DNA from: CADCTB01 sp963768975
Lineage (GTDB): Bacteria > Actinomycetota > Acidimicrobiia > Acidimicrobiales > AC-14
NCBI GenBank assembly: GCA_963768975.1
Contig: CAVYKB010000018.1
Location: forward strand, 1-64,000
Direction: 5' to 3'
DNA: 64,000 nt
Position numbers and translations under genes: made by a program. Within the stretch, counting starts at the first letter, position 1; every line of letters begins with the position of its first letter. The notes beneath the pieces were generated by a model. The model was not told the origin of the DNA. It saw only the letters and a program-made list of their open reading frames with translations, and did not search any database. Shown one piece after another: positions 42,271 through 51,405 of this stretch.

Positions 42271-45001
42271 TCAGACGTAGCCGGGGTACTGCGCGTCCGA
42301 GGACGCCACCGTCAGCGAAGACCCGACGTCAGCCTCGACGAGGGTGCGCAGCGCGTCGTCGCTCACCCGGCCGGCGCCGTAGAGGCGGGCGGCTTGGGCG
42401 GCGACCAGGCGCTCGAAGAGGTTCCGGACGGTGCGGCCGTTGGCGAAGGACCGGTCGCGAGGGAGGCGGTCGAGGTACTTCGCCACTTGTTCCCGGGCCG
42501 CGGGCTCGACGATGGCCCCTGCCCGGCGGGTGAACAGGTCGAAGATGGCGAGCAGCTCGCCGGCGTCGTAGTCCGGGAACGAGAGGGTGCGGGCGAAACG
42601 GGATGCGAAGCCCGGGTTGCTGTCGAGGAACGTCGCCATCTCCTTGGGGTAGCCGGCCACGATCACGACCAGCTCGTCGCGATGGTCCTCCATCAGCTTC
42701 AGCAGCATGGCGACGGCCTCGTAGCCGTAGTCCTGACTGGTCCCCTGCACGAGGCTGTAGGCCTCGTCGATGAACAGCACGCCCCCGATGGCCCGTTCGA
42801 CGACGCCCTGGACACGAGGTGCGGTCTGGCCGATGTAGCGGGCGACGAGGTCCGCCCGGGTGACCTCGACCAGCTGCCCGGTGGCCAGCAGGCCGTGGGC
42901 GGCCATCGCCTGTGACAGCAGCCGGGCGATCGTGGTCTTGGCGCTTCCCGGGTTGCCGATGAACACCATGTGGCGGGTGGGGCTGGCCAGCCGCAGCCCC
43001 GCCCTCGACCGGGGCCCGGCCAGCGCCGCCTCGGCGATCATGCGCCGGAGCTCGGCCTTGACATCGCTCCAGGCCGATGAGCTCGTCGAGCTCGGCCATC
43101 ACGTCCACCGTCGCCGGCGACGAGCCGGTGGCCAGCTTCGGGAGGCCGCCGGTGCGGATGTCGCCGGCCATGAGCTGCGGGCCGAGGTCGGGGCGCCGGG
43201 CCCGCTCGGCGAGCGCCCGTTCGAGCACGGCTTCGGCGATGCGGGCGTTGCGGAACGTGCCGGCGGGCTTGGCCGCGCCGAGCACCTCGCTGGCCGCCTC
43301 CCGGGCGGCGTCGTCGAGCGCCACGCCGGCCCGCGTTGCGAGGCGGACGAAGAGGGCGAGGAGGCCGGCACCGTCGAGGTCCACCGTCCGGGCGACCCGG
43401 AAGCGCCGCATGAGATCGGCATTGACTGCGGCCAGCGGGCCGGCGCCCTCGGGGCCGGAGGTGGCGACGAGGGTCACCGCGCCGTTCCGGTCGGAGAGCC
43501 GCCGGCGGATGGCTTCGAGCGCCTCCTGGCCGGCGTCGGCGAGGGTGAGCCGGTCGAGGCCCTCGAGGAGCAGGACGCCGGCGCCGGCCCGATCGAAGGC
43601 GTCGGCCACCTTCACGAGGGGGTTCAGCTGCCAGGTGGCCGGGCCGATCAGCTCCGTCGCCGTGACCGGGTGGACGAGGCCCGACCCCACGCCGGCGGCG
43701 GCCAGCGCCCCGGCGTAGGCCCGGGCCGCGGCCCGGTGGCCGGTGCCCGGAGGGCCGGCGAGGAGGACATGCGGCCCGTGCGGCCGGGCGTTGTGCCGGG
43801 CGATCTGGATGCACGCACGTAGCTCCTCGACGAGCTCGGGCTGCCCGTCGAGGCCGGCGAGTGGGTCGGTCGCCGGCGCCGGCGCCGGGATCGTGGGCGT
43901 CGTCGTGACGGGCGGCGGAGGCACGGCCGGCCGGGGGTAGACGACGAGGGCGCGAGCCTGGTCGCGCAGGCGGTCGGCCACCCAGGTCATCTCGTTGGCC
44001 ACTGCCCACTCGTTCGCCGCCGAGGAGGCCAACCCGACGGCGACGCTGAGCCTCGCCCGGACGTCGATGAGCGCCCGGCCGACGTCGAGCCGGTCCCGCA
44101 GGAGCAGGCGCCCGCACCGGCCGAGCAGTCCGATGTCCCGGCCGGCGAACGTGGAGGGGTCGAGCGTCCGCAGGGCGTCGGCGATCTGGGCGGCACGGCC
44201 CGGGAAGGTGCGGTCGAGGGCGGCGCCGAGCATGGGTGGCACCGACTCGAAGCCCAGGCGCTTCACCTGCACGGCGACCTCGACGTCGACATCGTCGACC
44301 GGCTCGCTGAGGACGCGAGCGGCGATGTCGCTCAGCTGATCGAGCCGGCGCAGGCACCACTCGATGTACCCCGCCATGCCGTAGAGCTCGGGTACGAGTT
44401 CGAGGGTTTCCGGGTCGGCGGCGGCGGCCCAGAGCCGGGCCAGGAGCCCGCCGTCCACCGCCACGTCGCCGGCCGGCGGCCGGTTGCGCTGCGCGCGAGC
44501 CAGGGCGGCGAGCGCGTGGGCCTTGGCGGTCAGCGGCGGCACGGTGGCCCACGCCTCACACTGGGCGACGAGCAGGTCGATGGCGAGGGCTCGCCCCGAC
44601 TGGTTGCTGGCCAGGCCCCGGAACACGATCGTGTCGGGCGGGCGCAGGTGGATGTGGCGGCCGAGGAAGCCGGGGTCGTTGCGTCCGTACGGCTCGGTGC
44701 GCCAGGGGTCGAGAGCATGCAGCAGCCGACGCACGGCAGTGCCGTCGGCAAGGGACCCGGAGCCGAGAAGGAGAAACAGCAGGTCCTGGAGGTCGGCGGC
44801 CGCGGCCCCCCCGACGCCGGTCCAGCCGTACGGCCAGCGCACCTCGGTGACCGCCGGCGGCAGGTTGGCGAGCGTCCGCCGCAGCGCAGCCTCGACGCCG
44901 GCGAGCTCGTCCTCCGTCGGCGACCACGGCGCCGCCCACAGGACGTCGAACGTCGGCCCGTGCGATCGGTATGCGTCCGGAATGCCGGCGGGTTCCTCCA
45001 C
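42271..45001 (-). CDS. double AAA+ protein of the CbbX/EccA class, one-base frameshift
   Basis: About 910 residues once one extra base at about 43063 is removed (I-G-L-E-R-V-K-A-E-L-R-R-M then reads on). The first ~370 residues are helical and unrecognised. AAA module 1 is degenerate: Walker A GPPGTGHRA (Lys replaced by His) and Walker B VLLLEGLD without DE. Module 2 is CbbX-like: FIGNPGSAKTTIARLL (Lys kept), LFIDEAYSL, VAGYPKEM, NPGFASRF. Such enzymes remodel partner proteins (RuBisCO activase, EccA of type VII secretion). No RuBisCO or Esx genes are nearby. It is divergent from the DUF3039 gene with 44 bp between. Confidence 0.82.
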
Positions 45002-45045
45002 GGCCAGGGATTCTGGCCCACGGACGACCCAGGTAGCCTCGTCTC

Positions 45046-45333
45046 ATGACCGCTCCCCTCCGCACGGGTGTGAAAGAGGACATCCGCATCGGCACGGACG
45101 AAGAGACCGTCACCGGCGAGCCCAAGGTCGCCCACATCGTCAAGGCCGACGGCGACGCCACGGCCAAGGTCCTCGAGGCCAGGATCTACGGCACGCCCCT
45201 GGAGGCGCTGTGCGGCATGACGTTCATCCCCCAGCGCGACCCGACCCAGCTGCCGATGTGCGCAGCATGCAAGGACATCTACGAGACCTACCGGGTCTTC
45301 AACGAGGGCCTCCCCGACAGCCCCGGTTCCTGA
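45046..45333 (+). CDS. DUF3039 zinc-ribbon-like protein
   Basis: 95 residues, soluble. The conserved second half ALCGMTFIPQRDPTQLPMCAACKDIYE has three Cys that, with the IVKADGD region (where most members carry His), could bind zinc. The N-terminal TGVKEDIRIGTDEET is charged and probably flexible. DUF3039 is confined to actinobacteria; function unknown. It starts 44 bp from the divergent AAA gene. Confidence 0.85.
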   Translation: MTAPLRTGVKEDIRIGTDEETVTGEPKVAHIVKADGDATAKVLEARIYGTPLEALCGMTFIPQRDPTQLPMCAACKDIYETYRVFNEGLPDSPGS

Positions 45334-45500
45334 CTCGATGGTGTCGCGGCGGTGGCCGCAGGCTGGCTGGCGCTCAGAAAGTCATTGCTCGGGCGGTCCG
45401 TTGCGGATACGTTCCAGTGCCGCGACGGACAGGATGCGCCTCTCATCGAGACCAATCCGTGTTCGCGGTGGAGACCGGGATTCAGCGAACCGAGGTCATC

Positions 45501-47087
45501 ATGAGCACTCGTCATCGTCGTATCGGTATTACGGCTGTCGCATTCACGCTGCTGGCCGTCGGTTGCTCGTCGAGCGACAAGACGTCATTGTCGGTCGGGC
45601 GCTCGGCGGTCGTGACGGTCGACAACAGCCTCTCTCGAACCCACGAGGCTCCCGCTCTTCTCGTTGACCGGAAAGACCCCAACACCGCGTACCTGGCCGA
45701 GGTGGAGCTCCAGGCGGGGCAGACCCGCTTCTACGTGTCCTCCGACAGGGGGGCGACATGGAAGCAGTCTGAGGCTCCGAAGCTGGCGCCCTACACCGAT
45801 GCCGGCTTGGGCGCGGGCAACCCGAAGAACATTCGCATCGAGCTCCACCAGGACTCCAACGGAACGATCTACTACCTCTTCCACGCCCAGGATCCGTCTG
45901 CCGGCGGGGCCCGCGGCGTGTTCCTCGGGCGGTCGAGCGACGGCGGCCTGTCCTGGAAGACCTCCCCGGTTCATGCGGCACCCAAGGCCACGGAGACCGA
46001 GGCTGAACTCAACTGGCAGGCCCACCTCGCCATCGACCCCGCCAACGAGCAGCGGATCATTGCCGTCTGGCGGCGCGCCTTCCAGGTGCCGACCGGCTCC
46101 CCCTCCCGCCCCGTGCGGCCGTTCATGGCCGTGTCGATCGACGGTGGCGCCACCTTCGGCCCGCCCGTGATGATGATGGATAAGGGCACGGGCTTCGAGG
46201 GACCCCGCCCGATCGTGCGCGACGGGAAGCTGTGGGCGTTCTATCGGGAGAACGCCCCTGCGGCCGGGCCGAACGTGCCCGAGCCCCGGCTCACCACCGT
46301 CGTCGCCTCCGTCTCCGAGGACGAGGGCAAGACGTGGAAAGACACGGTGATCACGGGGGCGCGTGACGCCAGCGAGCCCGTCTCCATCTACGACGAGAAG
46401 CGCAACGTCTTCTATGTCGTCTGGCACGACAACCGCAACCAGGACCTGGACATCTTCTTCTCCAAGTCGGCGGACGGCCTGACGTGGAGCGAGCCCCGCC
46501 AGCTGAACGACGATCCGAAGGGGGCGCGGGTCGGCCAGTACTACCCGAAGATCTCCCTTGTCCCCGGAGGGCGCATCGACGTGGCCTGGTACGACTTCCG
46601 GCACGACACGTTCCCGGCGCCGACCCTGTCTCCCACGGCGACGGCTCCCTTCCTTGCACTCACCACCAACATCGGGAAGTTCGATGCCGTGTACATGGCG
46701 TCGTCCGAAGACGGCGGCGAGTCCTGGTCGTCGAACATCCTGGTCAGCGACGTGCCGAACGACCGCACCATCGGGACGGGCGGGATCAACTTCCAGGTGC
46801 AGGTCCCGCTAGCCGTGGCGTCGACCGAGAAGCGGACGATCCTCGCCTGGTCCGATACCCGCTACGGGAACTTCGACAGCGGAATCCAGGACATCGCCAC
46901 GAACGTCGTCGACCGTGACGTCGCCACCCCCGGCGGCTATGAGTCCCGCGACGTGGTCTTCGGAGTGCTCGCCGGCCTCGTCTTCGGCGCCGGCGTGATG
47001 ATCTTCGCGGCGATGAGGATGCGCCGAGCGACGCCGGCGCCCGCCGAAGTGTCGCCGGTGGCCGGCACGCCGGCGGCTTACGACTGA
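45501..47087 (+). CDS. lipoprotein with six BNR/Asp-box repeats (sialidase-like propeller)
   Basis: 528 residues. Type II signal peptide with lipobox LLAVGCSS, so anchored to lipid. Six Asp-box motifs mark a six-bladed propeller: SSDRGATW, SSDGGLSW, SIDGGATF, SEDEGKTW, SKSADGLTW, SSEDGGESW. The C-terminus has a membrane helix (VVFGVLAGLVFGAGVMIFAAM) and basic RMRR, giving a second anchor. Sialidase active-site Arg triad is not evident, so it may bind glycans rather than cleave them. The 167-bp gap upstream contains no clear motif. Start ATG 45501. Confidence 0.85.
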   Translation: MSTRHRRIGITAVAFTLLAVGCSSSDKTSLSVGRSAVVTVDNSLSRTHEAPALLVDRKDPNTAYLAEVELQAGQTRFYVSSDRGATWKQSEAPKLAPYTDAGLGAGNPKNIRIELHQDSNGTIYYLFHAQDPSAGGARGVFLGRSSDGGLSWKTSPVHAAPKATETEAELNWQAHLAIDPANEQRIIAVWRRAFQVPTGSPSRPVRPFMAVSIDGGATFGPPVMMMDKGTGFEGPRPIVRDGKLWAFYRENAPAAGPNVPEPRLTTVVASVSEDEGKTWKDTVITGARDASEPVSIYDEKRNVFYVVWHDNRNQDLDIFFSKSADGLTWSEPRQLNDDPKGARVGQYYPKISLVPGGRIDVAWYDFRHDTFPAPTLSPTATAPFLALTTNIGKFDAVYMASSEDGGESWSSNILVSDVPNDRTIGTGGINFQVQVPLAVASTEKRTILAWSDTRYGNFDSGIQDIATNVVDRDVATPGGYESRDVVFGVLAGLVFGAGVMIFAAMRMRRATPAPAEVSPVAGTPAAYD

Positions 47088-47115
47088 CAGGCGCACCGGC
47101 GGCTGCTCTCCACGG

Positions 47116-48028
47116 TCACCGCGTCCTATCCCGTGCGAACACCTCGGCTCGTGCGTAGTGCCCCGCGACATCGAAGTATCGCTTCGCATGAAGGGCCTCG
47201 CGAAGGTCGCATGCAGCCGAGACGATGGTTTCTTTGTCGTAGACCGGTCCGGCGATGATCTCACCGCTCGGCGAAACGATGCAGGCCCCGCCCCGCCCGA
47301 ACACATCGACACCCGCAGGAAGCACGACCGGGAAGTCAGCGGGGAAGGCCGACGCCGGGATGTACTGAGGGATGCTCACGACGAACGCTCCGCTCTCGAT
47401 CGCGATGTGGCGCATCGAGGCAATCCACCCGTCACTGTCGTCCGCCGTCGGGGCGAGCCAGAATCTGGGGACCCCCCTGGTACAGCGCCCAGCGCGCTAA
47501 TGGCATTCGGTTCTCCCAACAGATCAGACCGCCGACGCGGCCGATCTCCGGCAGGTCGGTGATGTCGAGGTCGTCACCGGCGCCGACACCGTGGAACACG
47601 CGCTCGTGCATCGTCGGCATCAACTTGCGATGGCGATGCAGGACGCCCTCAGGCCCGATGATCAGGAGCGTGTTGTACAGCGATCCTGGCCGGTGGTCCT
47701 CTCGCTCGTTGACACCGATTGCGACGTGGACTCCGCGCTCGGCGCACGCCTCAGTTAGGCGGGCCACCTGCGGTCCGGCGACGTCGACGCTTGACTCCCA
47801 AAGCCTCGCCCACAACTCGTCGCAGCCCTCGGCCCATGTGGCAGCTTGCGCGGCCCATGCGCCGCTCGGGTATGCCGAGACGAAGCACTCGGGAAAGGCA
47901 ACGATGGCTGCACCTTCGTTCGCGGCCTCTTCGACCAAGGCAATCGCCTTGTCGATCGTCGCTTCCGCGTCGAGGATCACAGGGGTCGCCTGCACCGCCG
48001 CAACCCGTACCGTGCCGAAAGACGTCAT
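47116..48028 (-). CDS. nitrilase/cyanide hydratase family protein, one-base frameshift
   Basis: About 304 residues. Hydrolyses nitriles to acids (or amides). The catalytic triad is visible: Glu in IVAFPECFVSAYP, Lys in HRHRKLMPTMHERV, Cys in GGLICWENRMPLAR. The frame stops after ALYQGGPQI; removing one A at 47462-47463 restores W-L-A-P-T-A-D-D-S-D-G-W-I-A-S-M-R-H, the family's sequence, and joins the second part (ESGAFVVSIPQY, VFGRGGACIVSPSG, GPVYDKETI). Divergent from the FAD oxidoreductase. The same altered octamer (CCAGAATC) occurs at the xseA frameshift. Confidence 0.87.
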
Positions 48029-48135
48029 AGGACGGAACGTAGCCCCCGCTGGCGCCGGGCCGCGCGTGGACGTCACCTTGTGGCAGCATCTGGCCTGCGA
48101 CGCTCTTGTCGCTTGCTCGGAGACCAGTTCTGTTG

Positions 48136-49545
48136 GTGACGCGATCGTTGGAGACCGACTACCTCGTCGTGGGCGCGGGGGCAATGGGTGCGGCGTTCAC
48201 GGACGCGCTGATCGACCACGCGGATGTCCACGTCACGCTCGTCGACCGTCGCCACGCGGCTGGTGGGCACTGGCTGGACGCCTATCCGTTCGTCCAGTTG
48301 CACCAGGCGTCGGTGTTCTACGGTGTCGCCTCGACGGTCCTGGGCACTGGGGCCGTGCAGGTGAGCGGGCCTGAGGCGGGACTTCAGGAGCGGGCACGCC
48401 AGTCGGAGATCCGGGCGTACTACGACGACATCCTGCACCGCCGCTTCATCGGGTCGGGCCGAGTGACCTTCCTCGGAGGAAGCGAGCACCGGGCAGAAGG
48501 CTCGTCCCATCTCGTGACGTCCCGGGTGTCGGGAGAGACCGTGCAGGTGAAGGTGCGACGCCGGGTCGTCGATGCCACGTACCTGTCGCCGACGATTCCA
48601 GCGACCACGCCGCCGCCGTTCAACGTTGCTGACGACGTCCCTGTCGTCGCCATTAACGAGCTGGCCAGCCTGACCGCGACGCCGAGCAGCTACGTGATCG
48701 TCGGCTCCGGCAAGACCGCGACCGACGGGATCGTGTGGCTGTTGCTCAACGGTGTGGCGCCGGACTGCATCGTCTGGGTGCGCCCGCGCGATCCGTGGAT
48801 GCTCAACCGCGCTGTTGTCCAGCCCGACCCGGTGGTGGGGATCGGGCTGGCGGCGGACACCATGGAGGCGGCGGCCTCGGCCGAGTCGCTCGACGATCTG
48901 TTCCTGCGCCTCGAAGCTGCCGGCGTGATGCTCCGCATCGACAAGGACGTCGTGCCCACCATGGCCAAGACGCCCACTCTGGCCGGATGGGAGCTCGATC
49001 TCCTCCGCAGCATCGAGAACGTTGTCCGGCTCGGACACATCAAGCACGTAACCCGTGATGCGATGGTCCTCGAGCACGGCTCGGTGCCACTGGCCCCGGG
49101 CTCTCTCATCGTGCACTGTGCCGCCTCGGGGCTGCAGTACCCGCCGCTGGTTCCCCTCTGGGGCCCCGACAAGATCCGGCTGCAGACGATCCGAGTCGGC
49201 TTCCCCTGCTTCTGTGCAGCCCTGGCCGGCTATGTGGAGGCAACGCGCGACGACGACCGGGAACGCAACCGATTGTGCCCGCCCAACACCCTCCCCGACG
49301 ACCCGGCCAGCTGGGCGCGGATGCAGGTCCGGGGAACGATCGCCTCGCGCACCTACGGCGCTGAACCCGACATCGCCGCCTGGGCCAACAGCTGCGCCCT
49401 GAATCCCGCGCGCATCAAATCTTCGCAACGCGACGACCCCGCCGTGCAGGCCGCCGGCGCCCGTCTGGCTGACCACGCCGCACGCGGCCTCACTCGGATG
49501 GCCGAGCTCGCCACGGAGCCCCTGCCCCCTACGGCTGTATACTAA
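48136..49545 (+). CDS. FAD/NAD(P)-dependent oxidoreductase of unknown substrate
   Basis: 469 residues. The Rossmann loop TDYLVVGAGAMGAAFTDALI binds FAD, followed by VTLVDRRHAAGGHW and PFVQLHQASVFYGV, which resembles monooxygenase-type flavoproteins. A second nucleotide-binding motif SYVIVGSGKTATDGIVWLL occurs at about residue 180, where NAD(P) would bind. GTG 48136 is chosen because the domain begins six codons later; TTG 48106 would add ten residues. Not a clear member of a named enzyme group. Position opposite a nitrilase hints at a small catabolic pair; that is inference. Confidence 0.82.
   Translation: MTRSLETDYLVVGAGAMGAAFTDALIDHADVHVTLVDRRHAAGGHWLDAYPFVQLHQASVFYGVASTVLGTGAVQVSGPEAGLQERARQSEIRAYYDDILHRRFIGSGRVTFLGGSEHRAEGSSHLVTSRVSGETVQVKVRRRVVDATYLSPTIPATTPPPFNVADDVPVVAINELASLTATPSSYVIVGSGKTATDGIVWLLLNGVAPDCIVWVRPRDPWMLNRAVVQPDPVVGIGLAADTMEAAASAESLDDLFLRLEAAGVMLRIDKDVVPTMAKTPTLAGWELDLLRSIENVVRLGHIKHVTRDAMVLEHGSVPLAPGSLIVHCAASGLQYPPLVPLWGPDKIRLQTIRVGFPCFCAALAGYVEATRDDDRERNRLCPPNTLPDDPASWARMQVRGTIASRTYGAEPDIAAWANSCALNPARIKSSQRDDPAVQAAGARLADHAARGLTRMAELATEPLPPTAVY
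49538..49543 (+). promoter_or_regulatory. -10 box of the toxin-antitoxin operon
   Basis: TATACT lies 7 bp before the antitoxin ATG, so transcription should start at or next to the start codon (leaderless). It overlaps the 3' end of the preceding FAD gene. No good -35 is visible; the flanking TGTATACTAAT and GCATGC palindromes could be operator for autoregulation. Confidence 0.5.
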
Positions 49546-49550
49546 TTTGC

Positions 49551-49745
49551 ATGCAGAGCACCAGCGTCCGGATCGACGCCGTCACACATGAGGAGCTGAA
49601 GCGCCTCGCCGCCGAACTGCACACCACGGTCGGGAACGCGGTGACCCTTGCCGTGCGGGCACTTCGGCAAGACCTGGTCGGCGCCGAGCTGGCGACTCCC
49701 CAGCGCGAAGACGAGGCTTCCTGGCTCAATGCCGACCTCGGGTGA
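49551..49745 (+). CDS. ribbon-helix-helix antitoxin of a MazEF-type module
   Basis: 64 residues. STSVRIDAVTHEELKRLAAELHTTVGNAVTLAVRAL has the beta-strand/helix/helix layout of the ribbon-helix-helix antitoxins, and the C-terminal tail (QREDEASWLNADLG) is acidic, suited to wrap the toxin. It would repress its own promoter and neutralise the toxin encoded next. The reading frames overlap: the toxin starts at 49729, 17 bp before this stop. Confidence 0.82.
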   Translation: MQSTSVRIDAVTHEELKRLAAELHTTVGNAVTLAVRALRQDLVGAELATPQREDEASWLNADLG

Positions 49746-50070
49746 CGTGGTCGACCTGGCTCCCGGCGCTCCGGAGGGTCGTGAAGCGGGCTTCCACCAC
49801 CCGGCGATCTTGGTGACGGCTCAGCGCATCCTGAATGCAATGCCGTCCGTCGTCCACGTGGTGCCCATTACACGGACGATCCGACGATTTCACTCAGAGG
49901 TCGTCATCGAACCGGACGAGGCGAACGGGCTGGTCGCACACTCCGCGGCCCAGTGCCAACACCTTCGTGCGGTATCGACGAGCAGGATCGTGGCCAGCCG
50001 CGGCAACGTGGGCTCGACCGTCCTTGCCCAGCTGCGCGAGACGATTGCCGTCCTCCTCGACATTCCGTAA
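49729..50070 (+). CDS. mazF: MazF/PemK-family endoribonuclease toxin
   Basis: 113 residues. GDVVDLAPGAPEGREAGFHHPAILVTAQRIL matches the N-terminal MazF pattern, with VHVVPITRT for the central strand and EVVIEPDEANGL, SAAQCQHLRAVS, and STVLAQLRETIAVLL for the rest. It would cleave mRNA at short sequences when the antitoxin is lost. Start ATG 49729 overlaps the antitoxin gene, typical of coupled toxin-antitoxin pairs. The substrate-contact residues are only partly conserved, so activity is probable but not certain. Confidence 0.82.
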   Translation: MPTSGDVVDLAPGAPEGREAGFHHPAILVTAQRILNAMPSVVHVVPITRTIRRFHSEVVIEPDEANGLVAHSAAQCQHLRAVSTSRIVASRGNVGSTVLAQLRETIAVLLDIP

Positions 50071-50329
50071 CCGGGGCGTCGATCGGCACCCGTTTGGGCG
50101 CATTGCCTGCAGCGTTACAGGGCGCTGCAGTGGTGCCGAACTCGGGTGCTCCCACCGCTACCCTTCGACGTTTCGACGTCACCGGCGCTGACACTCGCAC
50201 TGCAGTGCGCTCAACGCGTCACAGCGGATGCCAGACTCTTGGATCGCAGGACGCCGGACCACTAGTAGGCTGACCTAGCTGTCGCATTCAACGAGAACAG
50301 CGCAGACCCGGGAGGCGTACGACGGCAAA
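50071..50329. other. intergenic region after mazF
   Basis: 259 bp without an open frame of note. Contains the short inverted repeat CTGCAGCGTTACAGGGCGCTGCAG (about 50108-50131) and CACTGCAGTG (about 50198-50207). No tRNA-like sequence and no direct repeat of the tRNA-Pro end seen. GGGAGG at about 50310 is the ribosome-binding site of the next gene. Confidence 0.5.
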
Positions 50330-51103
50330 ATGGACCCGATTCTTGTGCCCGTCGGCATATTTGCTGCAATGGCGCTATCCATCCTGGTGTTCTATAGATC
50401 GAAGTTCACGCCCGTCGCGGTATGTATTCTCTTAGTGCTTGCCGCCGGCGCGTCGGTCGTCTGTTCCTTCTCGTCGACTGACTTTCTCACTTGCGTGTCA
50501 CCGTCATACTTGGTCGTCCTCATTGGGTTGTGTATCACCTTCTACGTCGGTCTTTTTCAGGATGACGGAAAGCGAAGCAGAGCCCGCAGTGCCGCCTTCG
50601 AAGATCGGTGGAAGAAGGTTTGCCATGTCCTTGATGACGGACATAAGCATGAAGGAGGGCTTATACGGGGCACGTACGAGGGACATCCAGTTCAGGCGCG
50701 AGCGTCTTATGTTGACTTGGAGCCCCAGGCCAGCCCGATCAGCGTCTATGAGGTGTCCGTTCGCGCCGAACCTGGTCGACGTCGGTGGTCAGCGCGACCG
50801 AAGAAGATGGGAAGAAGCTGGAGGCATTGGGAGTGGGTGATCGTCGCCCGGCCCGAGGACTTGAAGAAGCAACTTGCGGAGGCTGGGATCGTGGAGGCTC
50901 TCCACGCCCGACCGGAGATTGGTGTCGGAGGGAACCCCAAGGTCTCCTACGATCCGGCGGAGGGAACTCTCAAGTACTCGGACGACAGTGGCAGCGTTCC
51001 GGATGCCGTTTCCTTCCGCTGTCAGGTCAGGACACTAATTGGCCTCGATGCACTCAACTCCGAGCACAACGTTGGGCCCGGGATTTCAGACCCGGCCAGA
51101 TGA
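50330..51103 (+). CDS. orphan membrane protein, unrecognised
   Basis: 257 residues. Three N-terminal membrane helices: ILVPVGIFAAMALSILVFY, FTPVAVCILLVLAAGASVVCSF, and YLVVLIGLCITFYVGLF. The rest is a charged soluble domain (KRSRARSAAFEDRWKKVCHVLDDGHKHEGGLIRGTYEGHPVQARASY) not recognised. Codon use is clearly less G+C-rich than in surrounding genes (TCTATAGATCG, TGTATTCTCTTAG), consistent with recent acquisition along with the neighbouring toxin-antitoxin and IS110 remnants. No function is proposed. Confidence 0.7.
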   Translation: MDPILVPVGIFAAMALSILVFYRSKFTPVAVCILLVLAAGASVVCSFSSTDFLTCVSPSYLVVLIGLCITFYVGLFQDDGKRSRARSAAFEDRWKKVCHVLDDGHKHEGGLIRGTYEGHPVQARASYVDLEPQASPISVYEVSVRAEPGRRRWSARPKKMGRSWRHWEWVIVARPEDLKKQLAEAGIVEALHARPEIGVGGNPKVSYDPAEGTLKYSDDSGSVPDAVSFRCQVRTLIGLDALNSEHNVGPGISDPAR

Positions 51104-51226
51104 TCGGGATCGGACCGCGGATAACCGGCAGGGATGATGTGGGAGAAGGACCGAGCACCATCCACCGTCATCGAGGCGGTGCTCACTACGGTCAGGAGTT
51201 CTGGTTCTTCGGTCTGACCTGAAAGC

Positions 51227-51405
51227 TGGGTTGACGCAGAAGTTGTCTTCGTAAGGGAACCGTCGACCGAAGTCCAGAGAGCTCACCGGCGCGCACCGGT
51301 CGGGCGGCGTGAAGCGGGCGGCTGTTCGAGCAGTCGACCGCCTCAGTGACCGCCGTCCCGGCTTGCTGCGTGCCACCCCTTGACCAATGAGAAGGAAGGG
51401 ACGGC
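51227..51405 (+). other. noncoding sequence before the IS110 gene, candidate left end/bridge-RNA remnant
   Basis: IS110-group elements encode a structured guide ('bridge') RNA in the noncoding stretch upstream of the transposase. This 179-bp stretch could be that region: it contains paired segments such as CACCGGCGCGCACCGGTCGGGCGGCG and CGAGCAGTCGACCGCCTCAG. I cannot fold it reliably by eye, and the transposase is truncated, so it may be decayed. Confidence 0.3.

Noticed and set aside
42271..45001. RuBisCO activase CbbX as such
   Set aside because: Far longer than CbbX, with an extra degenerate AAA module and no RuBisCO genes in the window.
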